Positions 25,594 to 35,178 are shown, counted from the stretch's first letter. The stretch is DNA of 64,000 bases from Brachybacterium alimentarium (GCF_002332425.1 NZ_NRGS01000011.1:186001-250000), one strand, 5' to 3'. The notes: generated by a model not told the origin, from the letters alone. A program made the numbers and translations.

Positions 25594-28500
25594 ATGCCTT
25601 CGACTCCCGCTCATGCCGCCTATCTCCGCCACCCCGATGTCCACGGGGACACGATCGCCTTCACCGCCGCGAACGACGTGTGGCTCGCTCCTCTCGCCGG
25701 CGGGCGGGCCTGGCGCCTGACCGACGAGGGCGCCCCCGTCGCCTACCCGCGCTTCTCGCCCGACGGGACGCAGGTCGCGTACACCTCCCGCACCTCCGGC
25801 GGGCCCGAGGTGTGGGTCATCGCCGCGGAGGGCGACACCGCTCCCCAGCGCCTGACCGCCTGGGGCAAGGCGTCCACGAAGGTCGTCGGCTGGCTGCCGG
25901 ACGGCCGGATCGTCGCCTCGACCAGCTACAACGCCCCGGTCGCACGGGATGCGCAGCTGTGGGCCGTCGACCTGGACGGCAACGCCGAGGTGCTCCCGCT
26001 GGGCCGCAGCGGCGAGGTCGCGATCCATCCGTCCGGCACCACCGTGGTCGCCACCCCCTGGCGCCGCGAGCAGTCCGCCTGGAAGCACTACCAGGGCGGC
26101 ACCGCCGTGAAGCTGTGGCTCTCCGAGGAGGACGTGGCGCTGGACGCCCCGGTCTCCGCGCACGCCGCGCGCTCCTGGTCACGGATCCTGCAGGACGTGC
26201 TCGCCTCGACGCTGAGCATCTCCTGGTACGGGGACCGCCTGATCTTCGCCTCCGACACCCCCGGCCCCGGCGCTGCCCGCACCGACCGTGCGAGCGCGAA
26301 CCTGTGGTCGGTGGCCCTGGACGGCTCCGACCTGACCTCCCACACGGCGTTCACCGGTGAGGACGGCTATCTGCGCGAGCCCTCGACCGACGGCAGCACG
26401 ATCGTGTTCACCTCCCGCGGGCGCCTGTTCGCGATGGATTCCCTGGACGCGGAGCCGCGCGAGGTCGAGATCGCCGTCTCCGGCGTGGGCGCCGCCCGCG
26501 TGCCCCGCCCGGCCTCGGCAAGCTCGAACCTGCTGGCCATGCGCCCGGTGCACGACGCCCGTTCGAGCGTGGTCGAGTGGCGCGGCGGCGCTCATGCCCT
26601 CACCCACCGCGGTGGCCCGGCGCGCCTGCTGGCAGGCACCTGCGGGCTGCGGCTGCGCGAGGTGCGGCCGCTCGGCCGCACGCCCTTCGCCGTCTTCGTG
26701 ACGGACGTCGAGGCGCTCGCGGACCGCGAGAACGGCGGTGTCGGCTCCGACGTGCTGGCACTGGCCCGCCTGGACGGCGGCGGCGATGAGGTCCGCTTCG
26801 ACCTCGGCGACGTGGGCCGCATCCTCCATGCGATCCCCTCCCCCGACGGCTCGAAGATCGCGATCTCCACCCATGACAACGTGGTGCGCCTGGTGACCCT
26901 GCGGGGCGTCACCGACCCGGCCACGGTCTCCGTGCCCGCCCCGGACGACGCCTCCGCCGCGGCGGAGCCCGCACCGGCCTCGCCGCGCCTGGACCATGTG
27001 CGCGAGGTGGGTCGCTCCACCGGCGGCGAGATCGCCGATCTGGCCTGGTCGCCGGACGGCCGCTGGCTGGTGTGGACCGAGCCGAACTCGTGGATGCTCA
27101 GCCGGCTGATGATCTCGGACACCGAGGATGCCGAGCCGACGGGCCGTGCGCTCACCTCCGGCAAGTACCAGGACTCCGCTCCCGCTTTCAGCGCCGACGG
27201 CAAGCACCTGGCGCTGCTGTCCCTGCGCACCTTCGAGACGGTCTACGACGACATGGTCTTCGACCTGGGCTTCGTCAACGCCGAACGGCCCTTCCTGATC
27301 CCCCTGGAGCGATCCACGGCCGACCCCTTCGGTCCCCATCCGGACGGCTGGGGCCCCGGCGCCGAGGATGACAAGAGCGGCAAGGATGCTCCCGGCGCTC
27401 CCGCGGGATCGAGCGCCGCGGCGACCACGGATGCTGCGGCGCAGGATGCCGCGTCGTCGGCCGGGTCTGCGCCGGGATCTGCAGCAGCGGCTGCCGCGGG
27501 TGCAGTGCATCCGGCGAGCGCGTCGAGCCCCGCGGGGTCCGAGGACGCCACGAAGCCGCCGGCCACGATCGTGGACCTCGAGTCGGTCGAGGCCCGCCTG
27601 GTGCCCTTCCCCGTCGTCTCGGGCTCCTACTCCGACCTCACCGCGGTCACCGGCGGCTTCGTCTGGCTGCGCCACCCGCAGCAGGGCGTGCTCGGCTCCG
27701 CGCGGGCGGGCGTGGAGGGCGAGGCCCCCGCGCCCACCCTCGAGCACTGGAGCCTCGCGGACCGCAAGCTCACCGTGCTCGCCGAGGGCGTCACCGAGCT
27801 CGCCGCCTCCGGCGACGGCACCACCCTCGTGATCAAGCAGGGCGAGAACTGGGTGCAGATCCCCGCCGGCCGCAAGGTCGAGGACGAGGACGAGGATCCG
27901 GCGCGCATGGTCATCGACACCGGGCGCCTGCGCCTGTTCGTCGACCCGGTCAAGGAGCGTCGCGGGATGCTCTGGGACAACTACCGGATCATGGCTCAGC
28001 AGTACTGGCGCGCGGACATGGACGGCATGGACTGGCACGCGATGACCTCGCGATACGACCCGGTCATCGAGCGCGTCGTCACCGACGATGACTTCCAGGA
28101 CCTGATGTGGGAGGTCCAGGGCGAGCTGGGCACCTCCCACGCCTATGTGCAGGCCACGCCGTACCAGGCGGACCCGCCCATGCTCCCGGCCTATCTCGGC
28201 GCGGACATCGAGCATCGGGACGGCCGCTGGGTGATCACCCGGATCCTGCCCGGCGACTCCTCCGATCCGGACGCCCGCTCCCCGCTGCTCGCGCCCGGCG
28301 TGGCCGCAGAGGTGGGCGACGCGATCGTGCGTGTGGACGGGCGCCTGATGGGCGAGGCCGGGACCGGCGTGCAGGGTCAGCTCGTCGGCTCGGCGGGCAA
28401 GCCCACCGAGCTGGTGCTCGAGCGCGACGGGGTGGAGCGCCGCGTCGCGGTGACCCCGTTGGCCGACGACGCCCCGCTGCGCTACCAGGCCTGGGTGGCC

Positions 28501-29148
28501 TCCCGTCGCGCGCGGGTCGAGGAGCTCTCCGGCGGTCGCCTGGGCTACCTCCACATCCCCGACATGGTCTCCTCCGGCTGGGCGCAGATGCACCGCGACC
28601 TGCGCGAGGCGACCACCAAGGAGGGGCTCGTGGTCGACGTGCGCTACAACAGCGGCGGCCACACCTCGCAGCTGGTCACCGACCGGCTGGCCCGGCGGGT
28701 GCTCTCCTGGGACTACCCCCGCCACGAGACACCGGGGACCTACCCGCAGTTCGCGCCGCGCGGTGCGGTGGTGCTGGTGACCAACCAGGAGGCGGGCTCC
28801 GACGGCGACATCGTGAACGCCGTCTCGAAGGCCATGAAGATCGGTCCTGTGATCGGCACCCGCACCTGGGGCGGCGTGATCGGCATCGACGGTCGCTACG
28901 ACCTGGTCGACGGCACCGGGGTCACCCAGCCGAAGTACGCCAGCTGGTTCGAGGGCGTGGACTGGAGCATCGAGAACTACGGCGTGGATCCGGACATCGA
29001 GGTGCACCTGCCGCCGAACGCCTGGGTGGGCGGCCAGGATCCGCAGCTCGAGCGCGGCGTCACCGAGGCGCTCGCGCTGCTCGAGCAGACGCCGGCCGCC
29101 GTCGCACCGCCGCTGCCGGCGCCGCGCTTCGGGCACGCGAAGGGCTGA
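25594..29148 (+). CDS. Tricorn protease homologue (S41 family)
   Basis: This is a 1184-residue protein, close to archaeal tricorn length. Order: two beta-propeller regions with PD40/WD-like blades (VAYPRFSPDGTQVAYTSRTS; DLAWSPDGRWLVWTEPNSW), a helical C1 domain (MLWDNYRIMAQQYW), a PDZ domain at about 860-960 (VGDAIVRVDGRLMGEAG), and the C2 protease core with GSDGD (catalytic Ser1069 and adjacent Asp) and GVIGIDGRYDLVDG. It should cut peptides released by the proteasome or other proteases in the cytoplasm. An Ala/Ser-rich insert (about residues 594-660) separates the second propeller. TAGCAT lies 6 nt before the ATG. Confidence 0.92.
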   Translation: MPSTPAHAAYLRHPDVHGDTIAFTAANDVWLAPLAGGRAWRLTDEGAPVAYPRFSPDGTQVAYTSRTSGGPEVWVIAAEGDTAPQRLTAWGKASTKVVGWLPDGRIVASTSYNAPVARDAQLWAVDLDGNAEVLPLGRSGEVAIHPSGTTVVATPWRREQSAWKHYQGGTAVKLWLSEEDVALDAPVSAHAARSWSRILQDVLASTLSISWYGDRLIFASDTPGPGAARTDRASANLWSVALDGSDLTSHTAFTGEDGYLREPSTDGSTIVFTSRGRLFAMDSLDAEPREVEIAVSGVGAARVPRPASASSNLLAMRPVHDARSSVVEWRGGAHALTHRGGPARLLAGTCGLRLREVRPLGRTPFAVFVTDVEALADRENGGVGSDVLALARLDGGGDEVRFDLGDVGRILHAIPSPDGSKIAISTHDNVVRLVTLRGVTDPATVSVPAPDDASAAAEPAPASPRLDHVREVGRSTGGEIADLAWSPDGRWLVWTEPNSWMLSRLMISDTEDAEPTGRALTSGKYQDSAPAFSADGKHLALLSLRTFETVYDDMVFDLGFVNAERPFLIPLERSTADPFGPHPDGWGPGAEDDKSGKDAPGAPAGSSAAATTDAAAQDAASSAGSAPGSAAAAAAGAVHPASASSPAGSEDATKPPATIVDLESVEARLVPFPVVSGSYSDLTAVTGGFVWLRHPQQGVLGSARAGVEGEAPAPTLEHWSLADRKLTVLAEGVTELAASGDGTTLVIKQGENWVQIPAGRKVEDEDEDPARMVIDTGRLRLFVDPVKERRGMLWDNYRIMAQQYWRADMDGMDWHAMTSRYDPVIERVVTDDDFQDLMWEVQGELGTSHAYVQATPYQADPPMLPAYLGADIEHRDGRWVITRILPGDSSDPDARSPLLAPGVAAEVGDAIVRVDGRLMGEAGTGVQGQLVGSAGKPTELVLERDGVERRVAVTPLADDAPLRYQAWVASRRARVEELSGGRLGYLHIPDMVSSGWAQMHRDLREATTKEGLVVDVRYNSGGHTSQLVTDRLARRVLSWDYPRHETPGTYPQFAPRGAVVLVTNQEAGSDGDIVNAVSKAMKIGPVIGTRTWGGVIGIDGRYDLVDGTGVTQPKYASWFEGVDWSIENYGVDPDIEVHLPPNAWVGGQDPQLERGVTEALALLEQTPAAVAPPLPAPRFGHAKG

Positions 29149-29155
29149 GCGCGAT

Positions 29156-29197
29156 CGCAGGGCCGACGGGGCGACTCGCGCATCCGTCGGCCCTGCG
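29156..29197. terminator. Bidirectional terminator after tricorn gene
   Basis: A perfect 14-bp stem (CGCAGGGCCGACGG at 29156-29169 with its complement at 29184-29197) encloses a 14-nt loop. It lies between the convergent tricorn stop (29148) and the small membrane-protein stop (29204). Confidence 0.85.
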
Positions 29198-29203
29198 CGG
29201 TCG

Positions 29204-29530
29204 TCACCGCAGGGCGTGGGCGGCGATCTCCGGGTAGCGCACGGCCAGGTCCTGGCGCTGCACCGGCGCGTCGGCCGCGTCAGCGTGAGCGCCGCGCGCG
29301 AGAGCACCGGGCGCCGCAGTGCGGGCGACGGGATGGATGTCGTCGGGCTGGAGGTCACGGGCGATGATCTCGTTGCCCAGCGCGATGCGCTCGAGCGGGG
29401 TCAGAGGGATCTCCTCGAGCGCGCGCGGCGCGGCGATCCGGGCGGCGAGCAGACGGGTCAGCGACCCCAGGGCGACGGTGACGAGGGCGATGAGGAGGAT
29501 GAGGGCGATGCCGATCAGTGCGGAGACCAT
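29204..29530 (-). CDS. Small membrane-anchored protein of unknown function
   Basis: This is a 108-residue protein with one N-terminal hydrophobic helix (ALIGIALILLIALVTVALGS) and a charged cytoplasmic tail with the phrase EEIPLTPLERIALGNEIIARDLQPDDIHP, here split by nothing obvious. I do not recognise the family. It is divergent from the LysR gene, with a 21-bp palindrome 53 bp from its start codon, so it could be a regulated partner. The ribosome site (AGGA) is weak but correctly placed. Confidence 0.6.
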   Translation of the reverse strand: MVSALIGIALILLIALVTVALGSLTRLLAARIAAPRALEEIPLTPLERIALGNEIIARDLQPDDIHPVARTAAPGALARGAHADAADAPVQRQDLAVRYPEIAAHALR

Positions 29531-29582
29531 GCATCGATCCTGCGTCGACCCTCTCGTAAGGACAAGCGATGATTCGCACCGT

Positions 29583-29605
29583 TCTGTTCAGCATCGCTGA
29601 ACAGA
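29583..29605. promoter_or_regulatory. Perfect palindrome, LysR autoregulatory site candidate
   Basis: CTGTTCAGC-ATC-GCTGAACAG is an exact inverted repeat, extended by one T-A pair to 29583-29605. It precedes the probable LysR -10 (TAGTGT, 29608-29613) and lies between divergent genes. It fits a LysR-family binding site. Confidence 0.75.
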
Positions 29606-29619
29606 GGTAGTGTCTTTCC

Positions 29620-30555
29620 ATGCTCGATCCCGTGAAGCTCCGCGTGCTGCGCTCCGTCGTCGAGACAGGCAGCATCCGCGCGAGCGCCGATGCGCTCGGA
29701 TACACCCCGTCGGCCGTCAGCCAGCACCTCTCGGCCCTGCGCCGGGAGACCGGCCTGGAGCTGGTCGAGCGGTCGGGACGCGGCATCCTCGTCACCGCCC
29801 ATGCCCGGCTCCTCGGGGCGGAGTCGGGACCCGCTCTCGACGCGCTCGGCGCGCTCGAGCGCACCGTGAGGGACCTGCGCTCCGGTCGCACCGGCACCCT
29901 GCGCCTCGGCTACGCGACCTCGATCGCGGCGACGTGGGTCCCCGAGCTCGCCCGCGACGTACGACGCGCCTACCCGGATCTCGGCCTCGAGCTGGCCCTG
30001 CGAGACTGCAGCTGCGAGGATCTCGCCGAGGCCGGGATGGACATCGTCGTCGGCGAGGGCGTGGGGCCCATCGATTCCGTCGACTGGGAGATCCACGAGG
30101 TCCTCGAGGAGGGGTATGTCGCGCTCGTGAGCGCGGACCACCCGCTCGCCGAGCGGCCGACGGTGCGGCTCAAGGACCTGGCCGAGGAGTCCTGGGTGAC
30201 CGACGACCCGATCGACTCGTTCTGGTTCGATCGCATCGGCGCCGCGTGCCGGGCCGCCGGGTTCTCCCCGTGCGTCGACGTGAACCCCTCGGACTTCCCG
30301 ACCGTGCTCGGGTTCGTGGCCACCGGGGATCACGTGAGCGTGCAGCCCTCGGTGATCGCCCAGAACCTCCGTGCGGACATCGTCGCGATCCCGCTGGCTC
30401 CCCCGGCCCCGCGCCGGCGGCTGCGCGTCCAGGTGCGACGCACCGTCGCCCGGAACCCCGCGGCGCAGTACATCGTCCAGCGCATCCACGCCGTCGCCGC
30501 CAAGCGCTCCGCTGAGATCCCCGGGCTCATGCACCTCGTCGGGGACTCTGCCTGA
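29620..30555 (+). CDS. LysR-family transcriptional regulator
   Basis: This is a 311-residue protein of standard LTTR length. The winged HTH is at residues 1-60 (LRVLRSVVETGSIRASADAL, GYTPSAVSQHLSALRRETG). A periplasmic-binding-like effector domain follows (SGRTGTLRLGYATSIAATWV onward). TAGTGT lies 6 nt before the ATG and no ribosome site is seen, so the message is probably leaderless. The upstream palindrome suggests self-control and control of the divergent small membrane protein. Effector unknown. Confidence 0.92.
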   Translation: MLDPVKLRVLRSVVETGSIRASADALGYTPSAVSQHLSALRRETGLELVERSGRGILVTAHARLLGAESGPALDALGALERTVRDLRSGRTGTLRLGYATSIAATWVPELARDVRRAYPDLGLELALRDCSCEDLAEAGMDIVVGEGVGPIDSVDWEIHEVLEEGYVALVSADHPLAERPTVRLKDLAEESWVTDDPIDSFWFDRIGAACRAAGFSPCVDVNPSDFPTVLGFVATGDHVSVQPSVIAQNLRADIVAIPLAPPAPRRRLRVQVRRTVARNPAAQYIVQRIHAVAAKRSAEIPGLMHLVGDSA

Positions 30556-30637
30556 GGCCCCGGGCCTGTTCACCCGGGTGGACAATGGCCTCACGTCTCT
30601 CGCGCCGCCCGTGAGGCCGCGCCCGGAAGGAGCACCC

Positions 30638-31162
30638 ATGAACGCAGCAGACATCGACCAGCGGATCGCCGACCTCCCCGTCGCCGTGGATCTCACCGAA
30701 GACGCCGTCATCCTCGAGGTCGACCTCTCCGGCACGGCTGACCAGATCTGGGCGCACCTGACGGACCCCGAGCTCCTGGCCACGTGGTCGCCGATCATCC
30801 CGGAGCACGCACTGGACGAGGTGGGGCCGGTGCTGTCCCGCGAGACCCCGGAGGCGGACCCGGTGACCACGGACGTGCTGGCCACGGCCGGCGGTCACGC
30901 CCTCAGCCACCGTTGGGGAGACGACACCCTGGAGTGGCTGGTCGACGAAGCGCGGCTCACGCTGCTGATGAAGCTCGCCGAGCCCCGCTACGCACCGACC
31001 TCCATCGCCGGCTGGCAGGTGTGCCTCGCGGTGCTCGACGCCCGCCTGGCAGGCGTCGAGCAGGAGCGCATCGTGGGCAGGGATGCGCTCGAGCACGGCT
31101 GGGACGAGCTGCGCACCCGCTACGCCGAGGAGCTCGATCTGCCGGACCAGCCGGGCGTCTGA
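30638..31162 (+). CDS. SRPBCC (AHSA1/START-like) protein
   Basis: This is a 174-residue protein starting at an ATG with GGAAGGAG 6 nt ahead. The helix-grip fold is suggested by VILEVDLSGTADQIWAHLTD, PELLATWSPII (the W-x-x-P/I pattern), and a late WQVCLAVLDARLAG helix. Such proteins bind hydrophobic ligands or assist Hsp90 (Aha1), and many act with ArsR regulators. No specific role can be assigned here. It follows the LysR gene by 82 bp on the same strand. Confidence 0.75.
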   Translation: MNAADIDQRIADLPVAVDLTEDAVILEVDLSGTADQIWAHLTDPELLATWSPIIPEHALDEVGPVLSRETPEADPVTTDVLATAGGHALSHRWGDDTLEWLVDEARLTLLMKLAEPRYAPTSIAGWQVCLAVLDARLAGVEQERIVGRDALEHGWDELRTRYAEELDLPDQPGV

Positions 31163-31285
31163 GCACGACGGGACCTTCGCCCGTGCCGGCAGTGGTCCGC
31201 AGGCCTACCATGGAGGTGTCGGCGACGGACTCGACTCGGGGGCGTCGTCGTCGACCCTCGGGAACCCCCGGCACTGGAGGTTGAG

Positions 31286-32296
31286 ATGCACGACGACGAC
31301 ATCCGCACTTCGGATCCGACCACCCCGTATGTCCCCGCGGCCAGGCCGCTCGGCGTGATCGTCGGGTACGACGGCTCGGACCAGGCGAACCAGGCGCTGC
31401 ACTACGGAGCGCGCGCGGCGCAGGGCCTCGGTGCCCGCCTCACCGTCGTCGCCGCGTACACGGTGCCGTCGATGATCTACGTCAACATGGCCTCGATGCC
31501 CGTGGTGCCCGAGGACGTCGCCGCACTCGACGCCGCGAAGCAGCTGCTCGCGGAGGCCCGCGAGCAGCTCGCCGGCTATCCCGGCGAGGTCGAGCTGCAT
31601 GCCGAGAAGGGCGACGCCGCCGGCGTGCTCGTCCACCTCTCCTCGCGGGCGGAGCTCGCCGTCGTGGGCGCCCGCGGGCGCGGCGGTTTCGTCGGCCGAC
31701 TGCTCGGATCCGTCTCCTCCGCGCTGCCGGCGCATGCGCACTGCCCCACCGTCGTCGTCCCCCGGCAGTACGAGGAGGGCACCGGCGAGGGTGCGGACCG
31801 CTACGCCCCGTTCCAGGGCGACGCCCCGATCGTGGCGGGTGTGGACCACTCCGATCACAGCCACGCGGCCGCGCGGTTGGCGGCCCAGGCCGCGCACAAC
31901 CGCTCGGCTCCGCTGCTGCTGGTCACGACGATGCAGCCGCCGGAGGACTGGGGCTCCTGGTACACCGCGATGGCGCCGGACCAGAGCGTTCTGGAGCAGC
32001 ATCGCGAGCGGCTCCTGGCGGACCTCGAGAACTTCGCCGAGGACAGCCTGCGCCCCGCGTTCCCCGAGCTGACGGTGACCTGCGAGGTCGAGCTGGCCGA
32101 CCCCACCACCCAGCTGGTGGACCACAGCAGCCGGGCGCAGCTGACCGTGGTCGGCACGCGGGGCCACGGGCGGATCGCCAGCGTGCTGCTGGGCTCCGTC
32201 TCCCGGACCCTGCTGCAGCGCGCCGAGGGCCCCGTGATGGTGGTGCCCCCGCTTTCGCACGGCAGCGGTGAGCACGACCCGTCTCGTCCGCGCTGA
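31286..32296 (+). CDS. Universal stress protein, two UspA domains
   Basis: This is a 336-residue cytoplasmic protein with tandem UspA domains, as in mycobacterial Usp proteins. Each has the ATP-binding motif G-2x-G-9x-G-S: GARGRGGFVGRLLGS and GTRGHGRIASVLLGS, and each domain opens with a VGYDGSDQ or VAGVDHSDHS strand. The ribosome site GGAGG is 5 nt before the ATG. It precedes the copper/peroxidase cluster on the same strand and may answer redox or dormancy stress. Regulation is not visible. Confidence 0.92.
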   Translation: MHDDDIRTSDPTTPYVPAARPLGVIVGYDGSDQANQALHYGARAAQGLGARLTVVAAYTVPSMIYVNMASMPVVPEDVAALDAAKQLLAEAREQLAGYPGEVELHAEKGDAAGVLVHLSSRAELAVVGARGRGGFVGRLLGSVSSALPAHAHCPTVVVPRQYEEGTGEGADRYAPFQGDAPIVAGVDHSDHSHAAARLAAQAAHNRSAPLLLVTTMQPPEDWGSWYTAMAPDQSVLEQHRERLLADLENFAEDSLRPAFPELTVTCEVELADPTTQLVDHSSRAQLTVVGTRGHGRIASVLLGSVSRTLLQRAEGPVMVVPPLSHGSGEHDPSRPR

Positions 32297-32328
32297 GTGT
32301 CCGCGCTGAACGGGGCACAATAGGGGTC

Positions 32329-33030
32329 GTGACCCCGAGCCGTTCCCCCCTGCGCCTGGTGCGCGGGGGCATCGCCGCGACGCTGGCCACCGTGATCGCC
32401 CTGGGCGGTCACCTGGTGGGCGGCGGCGCGGTGCCGTCGTGGATCGGTATCGCCCTGCCGTGGTGGCTGTCGGTCGCGGCCTGCACCGTGCTCGCGGGCA
32501 CCCGTTTCTCACTGCCGCGGATGACCGCGGCCGTGCTGGCCAGCCAGGCCCTGTTCCACGGGCTGTTCCTCGCAGGCACCCCGGGCGATCCCTCCGTGCA
32601 GCTGGTCGCCCCGCCCGGCTCGCATCTCGGCCATGGCGCGCACGCCGGCCACGGCGGGCAGCTCACCGACGCGTCGGCCTCCGTCGGGGCCCATGCCGCG
32701 CACGCGGGCCCCTCAGGGGTGGGCGCCGCAGCCGAGCACGCCCTGCACGGCAGCCACGGCGATCTGCGGATGCTCCTGTGGCACGTGGTCGCCGCGCTCG
32801 TCACCGCGGTGCTGCTGCATCGCGGTGAGTCGATCGTGCTGGGCTCGTTCGCGCTGGCCGCACGCCTGTTCGGTGCGCTGCGCCGACCCGTCGCCGCGGT
32901 CTCCGCCCCCGCTCTCGTCCTGCCCGCCCCCGCGCGGATCCTCGCCGTCGGCGTCCCCGTGCGCCCCGTGCGCCGGGCGGTGGCCGCACCCCAGCTGCGG
33001 CGCGGCCCGCCTCTGGTCCTGGCCGCCTGA
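32329..33030 (+). CDS. His-rich membrane protein upstream of copper chaperone
   Basis: This is a 233-residue protein starting with GTG. There are three N-terminal hydrophobic helices (IAATLATVIALGGHLVGGG; WWLSVAACTVLAG; AAVLASQALFHGLFLAG), then a His/Gly-rich extracytoplasmic loop at about 100-145 (HLGHGAHAGHGGQ; HAAHAG; EHALHGSHGD), another helix (HVVAALVTAVLLHRGES) and a Pro/Arg-rich tail. The His cluster suggests metal (copper) binding. It sits immediately before the PCu(A)C chaperone and DyP peroxidase genes, a cluster common in actinobacteria. I do not know an established function. Confidence 0.7.
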   Translation: MTPSRSPLRLVRGGIAATLATVIALGGHLVGGGAVPSWIGIALPWWLSVAACTVLAGTRFSLPRMTAAVLASQALFHGLFLAGTPGDPSVQLVAPPGSHLGHGAHAGHGGQLTDASASVGAHAAHAGPSGVGAAAEHALHGSHGDLRMLLWHVVAALVTAVLLHRGESIVLGSFALAARLFGALRRPVAAVSAPALVLPAPARILAVGVPVRPVRRAVAAPQLRRGPPLVLAA

Positions 33031-33178
33031 GACCTGCCGACGCCCAGCGTCGCTCCTCCGGCGGCCCTTCGGTCGATCATCCTGCCCGGCCCCGATGCCC
33101 CGGCAGGCTCCCCGCGCATCGCGCCCTCCGCACCCTGACGTGCCCGGGGCCGCCCTGCGCCTTCCGAGAGGACCTCTC

Positions 33179-33943
33179 ATGTCCCGCACCACCCGTACCG
33201 CGTTCCACCCCGATGCCCGTTCCGTCGCCCGCAGTGCCGGCCGCGCTCCTGCCGGTCCCACCAGCGGCGCTGCTGCCCGCGCCGTGCCACGTCGCGCCGC
33301 GCTCGCCTCCCTCCTCGTGCTCCCCCTCGCCGCCTGCAGCGCCGGCGGAGCCGACGGGGGCGACGGGGCCGACGGGGACGACGACTCAGCAACCGGCGCC
33401 TCCGACGGCGGTGCCGATGCCACCGCGTCGGGCTCGATCACTGTCACCGACCCCTGGGTGAAGGCCGCCGACGACGGCATGACCGCAGCATTCGGCACCG
33501 TCGTCAACGGCACCGGGTCCGACCTCGTGCTCACCGCCGTCACCACCCCGGCCACCGACATGGTGCAGCTGCACGAGACCACGTCGGACGGCTCCGGCGG
33601 CATGAGCATGCAGGAGAAGGAGGACGGCTTCGAGCTGCCCGCCGGCGCCGAGCTCGTGCTCGAGCCGGGCGGGGACCACATCATGCTCATGGACCTGCCC
33701 GAGCCCCTCCAGCCCGGCGACGAGATAGAGCTGACCCTGGTGTTCTCCGAGGGCACCGAGTACCCGTTCACCGCGACCGTCAAGGACTTCACCGGCGCGG
33801 AGGAGAACTACGCCCCGGGCGAGGGCGATGAGGCGTCCGACGGCGGGGGCGAGCACGACGAGCACGGGGCTCACGGGGATCACGGGGATCACGACGCGGA
33901 GGACGCACACTCCGACCACGCTGAGCACGAGGAGGACCAGTGA
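33179..33943 (+). CDS. PCu(A)C-type copper chaperone lipoprotein
   Basis: This is a 254-residue protein. A lipoprotein signal ends LPLAAC. The Asp/Gly-rich linker leads to a PCuAC domain (residues about 85-205) with the copper ligands in MVQLHETT, GGMSMQEK and GDHIMLMDLP, the H-x(n)-M-x(n)-HxM pattern. The C-terminal 40 residues are His/Asp/Glu-rich (EHDEHGAHGDHGDHDAEDAH), which adds metal-binding capacity. It should carry Cu(I) outside the membrane, for example to cytochrome oxidase. GAGAGG precedes the ATG, and it is coupled by GTGA to the DyP peroxidase gene. Confidence 0.88.
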   Translation: MSRTTRTAFHPDARSVARSAGRAPAGPTSGAAARAVPRRAALASLLVLPLAACSAGGADGGDGADGDDDSATGASDGGADATASGSITVTDPWVKAADDGMTAAFGTVVNGTGSDLVLTAVTTPATDMVQLHETTSDGSGGMSMQEKEDGFELPAGAELVLEPGGDHIMLMDLPEPLQPGDEIELTLVFSEGTEYPFTATVKDFTGAEENYAPGEGDEASDGGGEHDEHGAHGDHGDHDAEDAHSDHAEHEEDQ

Positions 33944-35178
33944 CCTCCCGGCCGCCGAACGCGCCCGGCCCGGACAGACGCCAGCTGCTGCTCGCCGGCA
34001 CGACGGGCGTCGGGGTGCTCGGCGTCGGCGCCGCAGCGGTCGGCCTGGACCGTTCTCTGCGGGACGAGGGCGCGCCGGCCGCGTCGGCCGCCCCGGCCCT
34101 GCATGGCGGCGACACCGTGCCCTTCCACGGCGAGCACCAGGCGGGGATCGAGACCCCTGCGCCCGCCTCGGCCACGCTCCTCGCGCTCGATCTGCACGAG
34201 GACGTGGATCGGGACGGGATCGTGCGCATGCTCCATCTGCTCACCGATGACGCCGCCCGGCTCACCCAGGGCCGCGGCGCCCTCGCCGACACCGAACCGG
34301 AGCTGGCCGCCGAGCCGGCCTCCCTCACGGTGACCGTGGGCTTCGGCCCGGGGCTGATGGAACGGGCGGAGCGGACGCCGCCGGCCTGGCTGGCCCCGCT
34401 GCCCGCTTACGACATCGACGACCTCGAGGACGATCTCAGCGGCGGCGATCTGCTGCTGCAGATCGCGGCGGAGGACCCCCTCACGGTCTCCCACGCCGCA
34501 CGGATGCTCCTCAAGGACGCCCGCTCCTTCGCGGCCGTGCGCTGGGTGCAGCGCGGCTTCCGCCGCTCACCGGGCACGCAGGCGCCCGGCACCACGATGC
34601 GGAACCTCTTCGGGCAGTTCGACGGCAGCGCGAACCCCGAGCTGGGCAGCGACCACTTCGCGCACGTGGTGTGGATCGACGAGGGTCCCTTCGCGGGCGG
34701 CACCTCGATGGTCGTCCGACGGATCCGCATGGACCTCGACGGATGGGATCGGGCCGACCGCACCGCCCGGGAGCAGGCCACCGGCACCCGGATGTCCGAC
34801 GGGGCGCCGCTCAGCGGAGGCACCGAGTCCTCCCTCGCCGACTTCGAGCAGGTCTCGGACAACGGCTTTGCGGTGATCCCGGAGTTCTCGCACCTGCGAC
34901 GGGCCCGCGGGGTCGACGACGGCGAGCATCAGGAGATCTTCCGCAGGCCGTACAACTACGACGTGCCGCCGCCCGCGCGGTCGACGGCGGTCTCGGAGTC
35001 CGGGCAGCTGTTCATCTCGTTCCAGGCCGACCTGGCCGGACAGTTCCTGCCCATCCAGCAGCGTCTCGCGGAGCTGGATCTGCTGAACGAATGGACCACT
35101 CCGATCGGCTCGGCGGTGTTCGCGATCCCGCCCGGCTGCGCCGAGGGCGAGTACCTCGGCCAGTCCGTGCTCGAATAG
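33940..35178 (+). CDS. DyP-type haem peroxidase (EfeB-like), Tat-exported
   Basis: This is a 412-residue protein starting with a GTG that overlaps the copper-chaperone stop. The signal DRRQLLLAGTTGVGVLGVG resembles a Tat leader with RR. The DyP fold shows the distal GQFDG (GxxDG) motif with the catalytic Asp, the haem-ligand region EFSHLRRARG with the proximal His, and the RRPYNYD block. It should oxidise phenolic or dye-like substrates with H2O2 outside the cell, or serve haem/iron handling as EfeB does. No efeU or efeO is nearby. Confidence 0.9.
   Translation: MTSRPPNAPGPDRRQLLLAGTTGVGVLGVGAAAVGLDRSLRDEGAPAASAAPALHGGDTVPFHGEHQAGIETPAPASATLLALDLHEDVDRDGIVRMLHLLTDDAARLTQGRGALADTEPELAAEPASLTVTVGFGPGLMERAERTPPAWLAPLPAYDIDDLEDDLSGGDLLLQIAAEDPLTVSHAARMLLKDARSFAAVRWVQRGFRRSPGTQAPGTTMRNLFGQFDGSANPELGSDHFAHVVWIDEGPFAGGTSMVVRRIRMDLDGWDRADRTAREQATGTRMSDGAPLSGGTESSLADFEQVSDNGFAVIPEFSHLRRARGVDDGEHQEIFRRPYNYDVPPPARSTAVSESGQLFISFQADLAGQFLPIQQRLAELDLLNEWTTPIGSAVFAIPPGCAEGEYLGQSVLE

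Noticed and set aside
29583-29605. Palindrome considered as a LexA/SOS box
   Set aside because: It lacks the actinobacterial TCGAAC-n4-GTTCGA core and sits at a LysR gene.
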